From assembly GCA_016713785.1 (NCBI GenBank), contig JADJOM010000003.1, forward strand, positions 1,569,501-1,633,500: a DNA stretch of 64,000 nt, in the 5' to 3' direction. Of this stretch, positions 24,009 through 31,595 are shown one piece after another (within the stretch, counting starts at the first letter, position 1; the number at the start of each line of letters is the position of its first letter). The DNA is from Gemmatimonadota bacterium. GTDB lineage: Bacteria; Gemmatimonadota; Gemmatimonadetes; Gemmatimonadales; GWC2-71-9. The position numbers and the translations under genes were made by a program. Under the pieces are notes generated by a model. That model saw only the letters and a list, made by a program, of their open reading frames with translations. It had not been told where the DNA came from and did not search any database.

Positions 24009-24627
24009 CGCGCATCTTGTGATAGATTTCCTTGAGGGCCAGGTCCACCCGGCCGTCCACCACCCGGTGCGGCGTCTCGAGCGTGCAGCCCCCCCGCTCG
24101 ATCGACGCGTCCGCCACCCACTGCAGGTCGGCTGCCCGCCCATCGCTTCCCGGGAGCCCGAACTGGCTGCGCAGCGCCGAGAGGTCTTCCGGGTTCAGGT
24201 GGATCTCCACCCGTGACCCGACCGGGAACGCCTCCAGCCCCTTCTGCACCAGGTCCCGCACGATCGTCGGGTCCGCGATCACCTCCCGCTGCACCAGCTG
24301 CCGCGCGATCGCCAGGGCGAGCACGTAGACGCTGTCCTCGAGCTCGCGCACCACGCCGAGCCGTGCCGCGTCGAGCGCCTCGGCGGTGGAGACCAGCAGG
24401 CCCGCCGCCCGCTTGAGGGTCCGGTTGGCCTCGTCCATCGCCTCGGCGCGCCCCCGCTCGTGCCCCCGGGCCAGCGCCTCCTGCACCGGGTCCGGCCCCA
24501 CGGGCTCCGCGTCGGCGGCCTCGGCCCCGGCCCGGCCCGCGAGCTCCGGCAGCGGCCACAGGGAGAACTTCGCGATGGCCGGGGCACGCGTCCCGTCCGC
24601 CGCGACGTCAGACGATGAGCTCGTCAT
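24001..24627 (-). CDS. fliH: Flagellar assembly protein FliH
   Basis: FliH dimers bind FliI and tether it to the C-ring through FliN. The 208-residue protein has an Ala/Pro-rich N-terminus, a helical region containing EALARGHERGRAEAMDEANR (about residues 50-69; FliH often has GxxxG-like repeats here), and the C-terminal domain with ALAIARQLVQREVIADPTIV and RVEIHLNPEDLSALRS, which is the typical 'v.i.v.p.dl..l' FliH/YscL pattern. It overlaps fliG by 20 bases and fliI by eight. Confidence 0.93.
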   Translation of the reverse strand: MTSSSSDVAADGTRAPAIAKFSLWPLPELAGRAGAEAADAEPVGPDPVQEALARGHERGRAEAMDEANRTLKRAAGLLVSTAEALDAARLGVVRELEDSVYVLALAIARQLVQREVIADPTIVRDLVQKGLEAFPVGSRVEIHLNPEDLSALRSQFGLPGSDGRAADLQWVADASIERGGCTLETPHRVVDGRVDLALKEIYHKMRDD

Positions 24628-25630
24628 CCCCGCCCCGTCCGCCCAGCACGATCTCGCCGGCCTCCTCGAGGGTGCGCACCGCGGCGATGATCCGCTGCTG
24701 CGCGGCCTCGACGTCCTTCACCCGCACCGGGCCGAGGAACTCCATTTCCTCCTGGAGCGCCTGGGCGGCGCGCTCCGACATGTTCTTCATGATGTGCTGG
24801 CGCAGCTCCTCGCTGGCCGCCTTGAGCGCCAGCGCCAGCTCCTTGCTGTCCACGTCGCGCAGGATCCGCTGCATCGACTTGCCGTCGAGCGTGATCAGGT
24901 CCTCGAAGGCGAACATCAGGTTGGTGATCTGCTGCGCCAGGTCGTGGTTGCGCTGGGTGATCGACTCGATGATCGCCTTCTCCACCGAACCGCTGGCGAG
25001 CGTCAGCACCTTGGCCACCGCCGCCGGCCCGCCGGAGAGGGTCATCTCCTGCGACAGCGTCAGGTCGGTCTTGCTGGAGAGGCCCTGCTCCACCACCGCC
25101 ACCATGTCGGGCGCCACCTTTTCCATCCGGGCCACCCGGTAGAGCACGTCGCTGGCCAGGTCGGTGTCCATCACCTCGATGACGGTGGCGGCCTGCTTGG
25201 TCTCCAGGTGGGCCAGGATGAGCGCCAGGGTCTGCGGGTGCTCCCCGCGCAGCACCGAGAGCAGCACCTCCGGCGCCGCCTTCTTGAGCTTCTTGAGCCC
25301 GCTGTCGGTGAGCTGCTCCTTGATCCGCTCCAGGATGGACCGCGCCTTGGCCGGGCCGAAGGACTGCTCCAGGATCTCCTGCGCCCGGCCCAGGCCGCCC
25401 TCGGAAAGCGACTGCACCGCCCGCGCCACCTGGCGGTACTCCATCAGCACGCCCTCGACCGTGCGGGTGTCGGCGAGCGGCATCGCGGCGATCTCGCGCG
25501 ACACCACCTCCACCTGCTCGGGGGCGAGGAGCTGCATGACCTTGGAGGCCACCTCCGTCCCGAGCGACATGCACAGGACGGCGGCCTTCTGGGCGCCGCT
25601 CAGCGGCTCGCGTTCGGCGGCGGTGGCCAT
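24608..25630 (-). CDS. fliG: Flagellar motor switch protein FliG
   Basis: FliG links the MS-ring to the C-ring and carries the torque-generating charges. The 340-residue protein shows the N-terminal FliF-binding domain (SGAQKAAVLCMSLGTEVASK), the middle domain with GEHPQTLALILAHLETKQAA (EHPQ motif) and the C-terminal domain with LMFAFEDLITLDGKSMQRIL and ALKAASEELRQHIMKNMSER, which includes the conserved charged helix facing the stator. The ATG shares one base with the fliF stop. Length matches the family (about 335). Confidence 0.97.
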   Translation of the reverse strand: MATAAEREPLSGAQKAAVLCMSLGTEVASKVMQLLAPEQVEVVSREIAAMPLADTRTVEGVLMEYRQVARAVQSLSEGGLGRAQEILEQSFGPAKARSILERIKEQLTDSGLKKLKKAAPEVLLSVLRGEHPQTLALILAHLETKQAATVIEVMDTDLASDVLYRVARMEKVAPDMVAVVEQGLSSKTDLTLSQEMTLSGGPAAVAKVLTLASGSVEKAIIESITQRNHDLAQQITNLMFAFEDLITLDGKSMQRILRDVDSKELALALKAASEELRQHIMKNMSERAAQALQEEMEFLGPVRVKDVEAAQQRIIAAVRTLEEAGEIVLGGRGGDDELIV

Positions 25631-27165
25631 CAGGCGTCCTGGGTGAGCCAGGCCTTGACCACCGACGCCGCCATGTCCGGGCGCTGGGTGGACTCGGCCT
25701 GGACCTCGTTCTTGAGCTTGCTGGTCGACGCGGAGAGCGCCGGCACCTTCACCGCGGGGAGCTCCCGCTCCCCGTCGCCGTCGTCATCCCCGCCCCCCGC
25801 CCCCCCGAGGCTGCGGCCCCCGGTCCCCGCGGCCCCGCCACCCGTGGCCCCGCCACGCGCCGGCTTGAGCGCCTTGAGCGCCAGGAGGAAGGCCGCGAGG
25901 ATGCCGACCAGGCCCACCACGGGGCGGCTGAAGCGCTCCACCACCACCAGGACCTGCTCGGTGCCGCCGCCCTCGCTGGTCCCGGAGTCGGCCACCAGCA
26001 CGAGCGGCTCGAACGGGAGCGCGTTCACGGTGATCCGGTCGCCGCGGGTGGAGTCCATGCCGATGGCGTCGCGGACGATCTGCTCGTAGCGCGGCAGCTC
26101 CTGCGCCAGGGAGGCGCCGGGACCGGCCACCTTCTCGATCGCCTTCTGGTCGATGAGCACGGCCACGGTGAGCCGCTCGATCTGGCCCGGCGCGCCGGTG
26201 ACTTTCTCCACCACCCGGGAATTGAGGTAGGTGTTGTTGACCACGGTCGAGGTGCCGCCGTCGAGGCTGTCGGCCCCGGAGGCCTCGCTGCGCTGCTCGT
26301 TCTGCAGCACGGCGCCGTCGGGGTTGTAGCTCTCGCTGGTGGTCTCCTTCTGCTCCACGTCGAGCCGGGCGCTCACCGTCACCTGCGCCCCGCCGGTGCC
26401 GAGCACCGTGGCGAGCATCTTCTCCGCGCTGGCGGCCAGGTAGTGCTCCACCCGGCTCTGCTGGTCCAGCTGGCGGGAGGTCAGGCCTCCCGCCGCCGCG
26501 TCGTTGGGGGCGGAGAGCAGCCGGCCGTCGGCATCGAGCACCGCCACCTGGTCGGGGTTGAGGGCGGGGACGGCGTTCGCCACGAGGTAGGTGATGCTGG
26601 CCACCTCCTCGGAGCTGAGCGCCCGGCCGCCCCGCGCGGTGATGACCACCGAGGCCTTGGCCGGCCGGTCCAGCTTGCGCAGCGCGCTCGTCTCCGGCAC
26701 GCCCAGGTGCACCGCCGCCCGCTCGATGCCGTGCAGCTGCTCCAGGGTCTTGGCCAGCTCCCCCTCGAGGGCGCGCCGCTCCAGGCTCTTCATCTCGCTC
26801 TCGGTGCGGCCCCAGTTGGGGCCGTCGAGCAGCTCGTTGCCCGGCTTCTCGCCGTCGGCGCGGATGCCCTGCTTGGCGATCGCCACCCGCGCCTGCGCCA
26901 CCGCCGCGGCCGGCACCAGGATCTCGGTCCCGCCGCTGGTCAGCTCGAACGCGATGCTGCCCTTGGTCAGCGCGTCGGCCATCGCGGCCGCCTCCCGCAG
27001 CTCCAGGCCCCGGTACAGCGTCACCAGCGTCGGCTGGTCGGCGTAGCGGTACATCGTCCACATGACGATGAGCGCCACGGCCACCGCGCCGAAGGCGAGG
27101 AACCGCCGGGTGCCGTTGAGGCCGCGGACACCGTCGATCATGCCGGGCGGAAGCGCGCTGGTCAT
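25630..27165 (-). CDS. fliF: Flagellar MS-ring protein FliF
   Basis: FliF forms the MS-ring in the inner membrane, the foundation of the basal body. The 511-residue protein has two membrane helices (about residues 22-41, FLAFGAVAVALIVMWTMYRY, and 418-435), ring-building motifs RALEGELAKTLEQLHGIERA and ASVVITARGGRALSSEEVAS, and a C-terminal FliG-binding tail (STQRPDMAASVVKAWLTQ). A Gly-rich linker precedes the tail. It is shorter than E. coli FliF (552). It follows fliE after 66 bases and is coupled to fliG. Confidence 0.97.
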   Translation of the reverse strand: MTSALPPGMIDGVRGLNGTRRFLAFGAVAVALIVMWTMYRYADQPTLVTLYRGLELREAAAMADALTKGSIAFELTSGGTEILVPAAAVAQARVAIAKQGIRADGEKPGNELLDGPNWGRTESEMKSLERRALEGELAKTLEQLHGIERAAVHLGVPETSALRKLDRPAKASVVITARGGRALSSEEVASITYLVANAVPALNPDQVAVLDADGRLLSAPNDAAAGGLTSRQLDQQSRVEHYLAASAEKMLATVLGTGGAQVTVSARLDVEQKETTSESYNPDGAVLQNEQRSEASGADSLDGGTSTVVNNTYLNSRVVEKVTGAPGQIERLTVAVLIDQKAIEKVAGPGASLAQELPRYEQIVRDAIGMDSTRGDRITVNALPFEPLVLVADSGTSEGGGTEQVLVVVERFSRPVVGLVGILAAFLLALKALKPARGGATGGGAAGTGGRSLGGAGGGDDDGDGERELPAVKVPALSASTSKLKNEVQAESTQRPDMAASVVKAWLTQDA

Positions 27166-27231
27166 TGCGTCAGGATCTCTCGCTCAGGGGGCGGCGCCCG
27201 GCCCGCGGCGCGGGCCGGGACGCCGCCGTCA

Positions 27232-27534
27232 TCAGATCTGCATGTTCATCACCGACCGATAGGCGTCGGTGACCTTGTTGCGCATCTCCACCAGGAACTC
27301 GAGGGCGATCCCCGCTTCCTCGCTGGCGGCCATCACCTGGTGCAGCTCCACCGGCTCCCCGCGCACGAAGCGCGCGATCAGCGCGGAGGCGTCCTCCTGC
27401 ATCTGGTGGGTGTCGTTCACCACCCGTGCCAGCGTGTCGGCGAAGGACGGCCCGCTCGCGGGGGCCTGGAACCGGTCCAGCGCCCGGTCGAGCGGCGTGA
27501 GGCGCGGGCCATCAGGGCGAATCGGCGCGGTCAT
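27232..27534 (-). CDS. fliE: Flagellar hook-basal body adaptor FliE
   Basis: FliE joins the MS-ring to the rod. The 100-residue protein matches the family in length and pattern: SFADTLARVVNDTHQMQEDA (about residues 30-49), GEPVELHQVMAASEEAGIAL (about 59-78) and the C-terminus VTDAYRSVMNMQI, with the almost invariant 'v.aYqeimrMqi'. It follows orf90 by three bases. The 66-base gap to fliF holds a GC-rich stretch and no clear promoter. Confidence 0.95.
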   Translation of the reverse strand: MTAPIRPDGPRLTPLDRALDRFQAPASGPSFADTLARVVNDTHQMQEDASALIARFVRGEPVELHQVMAASEEAGIALEFLVEMRNKVTDAYRSVMNMQI

Positions 27535-27537
27535 CGC

Positions 27538-27810
27538 TCAGCCTGTCACGTCGAGCCGCAGGCCCCGCGGCGCGTCGGGGGTGAGGCCGGCGTGCCCGCC
27601 CCGCGCGTAGGTGATCTGTCCCAGCGCCGCGATCTGGTCGAAGTAGGCCCGCTCCTCGTCCGTCAGGACCGAGCGGAGCTGCTCTGCCTGCGACGGCGCC
27701 ATCCCGGCCGGCGTCGCGGGCGCCGCGGCCGGGAGCCGGGGGGTGATGCCATAGGCCCGTGCCGCGCGGAGCGCGGACGGCAACGGGGAGGAACCGCCGG
27801 GAATCTGCAT
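27538..27810 (-). CDS. Unrecognised 90-residue protein between flgC and fliE (orf90)
   Basis: Not recognised. The product is a 90-residue soluble-looking protein with a Pro/Ala-rich first half and a compact second half: QAEQLRSVLTDEERAYFDQI then AALGQITYARGG (about residues 41-72). It has no signal peptide or membrane helix. The reading is supported by tight packing: 13 bases after the flgC stop and three before fliE, with the same codon bias as neighbours. A gene at this spot is translated together with rod and MS-ring components, so a small rod-assembly or export-related role is plausible. That is only inferred from position. It is not the family FliE, FlgB or FlgC, and it lacks the NxAN rod motif. 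Confidence 0.7.
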   Translation of the reverse strand: MQIPGGSSPLPSALRAARAYGITPRLPAAAPATPAGMAPSQAEQLRSVLTDEERAYFDQIAALGQITYARGGHAGLTPDAPRGLRLDVTG

Positions 27811-27823
27811 GGGGCCGTCTCGC

Positions 27824-28252
27824 TCAGATGTCGATGGCGCGCTTGAGCATGGCCTTCGCCGCCTGGAAGACGGTGGCGTTGGCCTCGTGCACCCGGCGCG
27901 CGATCATCAGGTCCACGATCTCGGTGTTGACGTCCACGTTGGTGCGCTTGACGAACCCGTTCGCGTCGGCGTCGGGGTGGCCGGGGTCGTAGTCCTCGCT
28001 CCCCGGCCGCGTGTCCTGCACCACCCCCGCGGCCTGCACCCCGCCGGCGGCGTCGCGCTGGAACACGACCACCTGCCGCTGGTACGGCCCGCCGTCCGGC
28101 GTGCGGGTGGTCTCCGCGTTGGCGATGTTCTGGGAGATGATGTCGAGGGCGCGGCTCATGGCGCCCATCCCCGCCCCGCTCACGCCCAGCGGCTTGAGCA
28201 GCGAACGCACCGGTCGGGGCGGCCAGGCGCCGGCGCCGGGGATCCTAGCCAT
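27824..28252 (-). CDS. flgC: Flagellar proximal rod protein FlgC
   Basis: FlgC is a proximal rod subunit. The 142-residue product includes the rod motif SRALDIISQNIANAETTRTP (about residues 33-52), GGPYQRQVVVFQR, and the C-terminal helix VDLMIARRVHEANATVFQAA. The start ATG at 28252 overlaps the flgB stop (ATGGCTAG) and was preferred to internal ATG codons because it maintains coupling; however, the family core begins near residue 20, so an internal start at the ATG beginning MGAMSRALD (base 28168) cannot be excluded. Order flgB-flgC-(orf90)-fliE-fliF is standard apart from orf90. Confidence 0.93.
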   Translation of the reverse strand: MARIPGAGAWPPRPVRSLLKPLGVSGAGMGAMSRALDIISQNIANAETTRTPDGGPYQRQVVVFQRDAAGGVQAAGVVQDTRPGSEDYDPGHPDADANGFVKRTNVDVNTEIVDLMIARRVHEANATVFQAAKAMLKRAIDI

Positions 28253-28538
28253 TGTTCTTGATCGCGGTGCGGAGTCCCTGGTAGGCCTGCGACAGCAGCT
28301 TGGCGCTCGCGTCGTAGCGCAGCTGGGTGCTCGCCAGGTCCACCATCTCCTTCTCCAGGTCCACCTTCGGGGCACCGGCCTGCTGCCCCGCCAGCGCCTG
28401 GTCGAAATCGGCGTTTCCGCTCGCCGGCAGGGCGCTGGCCACCCGCGCCGCGATGCCACGCTGGGTGCGGCTGGCATCATCCAGGCTCCAGCGCAACCCG
28501 CCGATGCGGGTCTGGTTACCGAAGAACGCGGAGAACAT
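28245..28538 (-). CDS. flgB: Flagellar proximal rod protein FlgB (short form)
   Basis: FlgB is the most proximal rod protein. The 97-residue frame ends in the clear FlgB C-terminus DLEKEMVDLASTQLRYDASA followed by KLLSQAYQGLRTAIKNN, the 'e...ma.n...y....l.....l...I' helix. The N-terminal half is unusual: where other FlgBs have a NIANadTPGyk-type motif, this one has LRWSLDDASRTQRGIAARVA, and the protein is about 40 residues shorter than E. coli FlgB (138). The ATG at 28538 gives a leader of about 29 bases from the predicted sigma-54 start. First gene of the flgB-flgE unit. Confidence 0.85.
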   Translation of the reverse strand: MFSAFFGNQTRIGGLRWSLDDASRTQRGIAARVASALPASGNADFDQALAGQQAGAPKVDLEKEMVDLASTQLRYDASAKLLSQAYQGLRTAIKNNG

Positions 28539-28577
28539 CGAGGCCTCGCTCGGGCGGAAGGGTCCACCCCCGGCTAA

Positions 28578-28593
28578 GGCAATCGCGGTGCCG
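28578..28593 (-). promoter_or_regulatory. Sigma-54-like promoter of the flgB operon
   Basis: Minus-strand CGGCACCGCGATTGCC contains GGCAC and TTGC with ten bases between GG and GC, close to the consensus. The predicted transcript begins about 29 bases before the flgB ATG. The upstream 160 bases, to the end of the kinase gene, contain only a poor match (CTGC-ATGG-GCAA near 28,625) to the palindrome found at other flagellar promoters. Confidence 0.65.
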
Positions 28594-28753
28594 TCTCGGT
28601 CGGGCGTGCCGCGCCGACCCGGCGCTGCATGGGCAAGTCGTTGTCGCGGGATGGGTTGGGGCGGACCGGCGAGGCGGGAGAACGCGGGGCTGCGGCACGA
28701 GTGGCCAGCATCTGGACGGCAGAGCCGGCAGGGACGACGGCACAATCTTCCGG

Positions 28754-31579
28754 CTAGGTGGCACCTCCGGGCACCACCGGCATCGGCGCCCCGATGGGGT
28801 CGAGCGCCGCCCGTACCGCGCGGGCCAGGTTCTCGCGCGTCATCGGCTTGGCGAGCACGTCGCGGACCCCGGCCGCCTGGATCTCCTCCGGTGTCACGGC
28901 GCCGCCATACCCGGTGGAGAGGAGGATCGGCAGGTCGGGCCGCAGCGCCAGCGCGGCACGCGCCAGGTCGGTGCCGCGCATGCCGGGCATGGTGAGGTCG
29001 GTGATCAGCAGGTCGAGGTCCGCCGGGTCGGCGGCGATGGTGGCGAGGGCGTCGGTGGGGCTGGTGAAGGCGCGGACCCGGTACCCCATCCGCTCGAGCT
29101 GCCGCTGCCCCAGCGCCACCAGCGCCGGCTCATCGTTCACCAGCAGGATCCGTTCGGCGCCCCCAGCGGGGCCTTCCCCCAAGGCGGCTGCCACGGGTGG
29201 CGCCGAGGCCACCGCGGGAAGGAAGATGTCGAACTGGGTGCCTCGCCCCGGTTCACTCCGCGCCGTGATGGCGCCCCCGTGGGCGCGGACGATGCCGTGC
29301 ACCACGGCCAGCCCCAGGCCGGTGCCCTCGTCGGGCGGCTTGGTGGTGAAGAAGGGGTCGAAGGCTCGTTCCAGCACGTCGGGCGTCATGCCCCTCCCGG
29401 TGTCGCGCACCCACAGGTGCACGTACCGACCGGGGGGGAGGTCGCCCGGTGTCACCGGCGCCGGCCCGAGGCCCAGCTCCAGGGTGCCCCCCGCCGGCTG
29501 CATGGCGTGCAGCGCGTTGGTGGCCAGGTTCATCAGCACCTGGCCCATCTGGGAGGCGTCGGCGAAGACCGGCGGACACTCCGGGCTCACCGCGGTCCGG
29601 ATGGTGATCGTCGCGGGAAGCGTGGCCTTGAGCAGCGCGAGCGTCTCCCCCAGCACCCCGGAAAGGTCCAGGGATGCCCGTGAGGGCTCCCGCTGGCGGG
29701 AAAAGGTGAGGATGGAGTGCACCAGGTCCCGGGCCCGGAGCCCGGCCTGGTGGATGTGCCGCACGCTCTCGCGCGCGGGGTGCGTCGCCGGGAGGTCCTC
29801 CGCCGCCAGCTCGGCGTTCCCCAGGATGGCGCCGAGGATGTTGTTGAAGTCGTGCGCGATGCCGCCGGCGAGCGTCCCGATGGCTTCCATCTTCTGGGCC
29901 TGGCGCAGCTGTCGTTCCAGTTCATCCCGCCCCTGCTCCTGGACCCGCCGCTCGCTCAAGTCGCGCATCGCCACGCCGAAGACCACCTCGCCCTCCACCT
30001 CCATCCTGGCAATCGACGCCTCCAGCGGGAATTCCTCCCCGTTGGCCCGCATCCCCGTCACCTCCAGCCCCACGCCCATCGGGCGGGTCGAGGCGTTGGT
30101 GGCACCGAACCGCCGGACCTGGTCGGCGTGGACGTCCCGGCTGCGCGGCGGCAGGAACCGCTCGATGGGCTGCCCCACCACCTCGGCCGCCCGGCAGCCG
30201 AACATCTGCTCGGCCGCGCGATTGAACACCAGGACGCGGTGCGAGCTGTCCAGGGTGATGATGGCGTCGAGGGCCGAGTCGACGACGCTCTGCAGGCGGG
30301 CCTGGCTCAGGCGGAGCGCGGCCGTCGCGGTGTGCTCGGAGGTGACGTCCTGGGCCACCCCGACGATCATCGGCGGGGCGCCGTCGGGCAGGAGCCGCTG
30401 GCCGCGGCTCCGGATCCAGCGGGTGCTCCCGTCGGGCAGCAGCAGCCGGAACTCCCGCAGCAGGTCGGTCCCCTGGGCGTGGGTCTCCACCAGCGCGGCC
30501 TCGAGCCCGGGCAGGTCGTCCGGGTGGATCCGCCGCGCGCAGGTCGCCCAGGTGCCGTCGAACTCCCCGGGCGCGAAGCCCCACAGGGCCGCGTTCGGGC
30601 CGTCGAGGACGAGGCGCCGTGTCGCGGAATGCCACTCGAAGGTTCCCATCCGCCCGGCCTCGATCGCGAGCCGGATCCGCTGCTCCCCAGCCGATGCCCG
30701 CACCTCGCTCGCCCGGCGCTCCGCGAGGAGCGCCGCCAGGACCAGGTGGAGCAGCGCCCCGGACGCGAGGAAGGTGGCCAGGAGGAGGAACTCGTCCCCG
30801 CCGGCCGCGGTGGCGAACGGGCCCCGGTTGGCCAGGGTGCCCGAGGTCGCGATCGCCGCCATGAGGGCCATCTGCAGCGCCGCGCCCAGCCCGGGAAAGC
30901 GCAGCGCCCCCCACAGGAGCGGCATCAGCCCGAGGAAGGCCACCGTGTGCAGGTCCGCGGCCGAGAAGATGAGGGAGCCGACGGCGAGGGTGGTGCCGGA
31001 GAGCAGCAGGTACTCGAGCACCTGGTCTGGCGACGGACGGGTCCGGCGGCGCGGCAGCAGCAGCAGGGGGGCCCCCACCAGCGTGCCGACCAGGATGCCG
31101 ATCCAGCTCGAGGCGGTCCGCGCGGCGCCCCAGCCCGGCACCAGCTCGCCGAGCAGGAACAGCGCCACCACGAGGAGCGTGGCGCTGATCCCCGCGCCGC
31201 CCATGGTCCAGGACACGAAGCGGCCGACGTCCACCCGCCGGCTGAGGTCCATGCGGAACCCGTTGTCCCGTTGCATGCCCCAGACGGCCACGAGGGCCCC
31301 GGCGGTACCCGCCAGTGCCAGGGCCAGGATGGCCGCGGGCGCGAGGCGTCCCCCCACCTCCGCCAGGCAGATCCCGAGGAAGACGCCGGGCCAGAGCCGG
31401 GCGCCATACCGGACCAGGGCCCCGACGGCGATGCCCGCCGGCGGCCAGAACAGCAGGTGCAGGCGATCCTGGGGAATGGTGGCATGGAGGAGCTGCCCGG
31501 CGCCCCCGGAGGCGAGGGCCAGGAGGGCCACACCGCCCCAGCGGCGGGCGGAACGGTCCATGTCCGTCGGGGCGGGCAT
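28754..31579 (-). CDS. Hybrid histidine kinase MASE1-PAS-PAS-HisKA-HATPase-REC
   Basis: A 941-residue membrane kinase. Residues about 8-290 form a MASE1-type sensor with about eight helices, recognised by LFWPPAGIAVGALVRYGARL and WPGVFLGICLAEVG. Two PAS domains follow (about 305-430 and 440-560; second starts RLQSVVDSALDAIITLDSSH). The HisKA motif GGIAHDFNNILGA has the phospho-acceptor His576. The ATPase has DTGRGM and GTGLGLAVVHGIV, and the C-terminal receiver (about 815-930) has DLLITDLTMPGM with the phosphorylated Asp. It lies 16 bases after the sigma-54 activator gene and before flgB, suggesting an FlrB/FleS-like role, but FlrB and FleS are soluble and lack REC. The first ATG (31579) was chosen; another is six codons later. 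Confidence 0.88.
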   Translation of the reverse strand: MPAPTDMDRSARRWGGVALLALASGGAGQLLHATIPQDRLHLLFWPPAGIAVGALVRYGARLWPGVFLGICLAEVGGRLAPAAILALALAGTAGALVAVWGMQRDNGFRMDLSRRVDVGRFVSWTMGGAGISATLLVVALFLLGELVPGWGAARTASSWIGILVGTLVGAPLLLLPRRRTRPSPDQVLEYLLLSGTTLAVGSLIFSAADLHTVAFLGLMPLLWGALRFPGLGAALQMALMAAIATSGTLANRGPFATAAGGDEFLLLATFLASGALLHLVLAALLAERRASEVRASAGEQRIRLAIEAGRMGTFEWHSATRRLVLDGPNAALWGFAPGEFDGTWATCARRIHPDDLPGLEAALVETHAQGTDLLREFRLLLPDGSTRWIRSRGQRLLPDGAPPMIVGVAQDVTSEHTATAALRLSQARLQSVVDSALDAIITLDSSHRVLVFNRAAEQMFGCRAAEVVGQPIERFLPPRSRDVHADQVRRFGATNASTRPMGVGLEVTGMRANGEEFPLEASIARMEVEGEVVFGVAMRDLSERRVQEQGRDELERQLRQAQKMEAIGTLAGGIAHDFNNILGAILGNAELAAEDLPATHPARESVRHIHQAGLRARDLVHSILTFSRQREPSRASLDLSGVLGETLALLKATLPATITIRTAVSPECPPVFADASQMGQVLMNLATNALHAMQPAGGTLELGLGPAPVTPGDLPPGRYVHLWVRDTGRGMTPDVLERAFDPFFTTKPPDEGTGLGLAVVHGIVRAHGGAITARSEPGRGTQFDIFLPAVASAPPVAAALGEGPAGGAERILLVNDEPALVALGQRQLERMGYRVRAFTSPTDALATIAADPADLDLLITDLTMPGMRGTDLARAALALRPDLPILLSTGYGGAVTPEEIQAAGVRDVLAKPMTRENLARAVRAALDPIGAPMPVVPGGAT

Positions 31580-31595
31580 CGGAGCGGGTGGGGTC

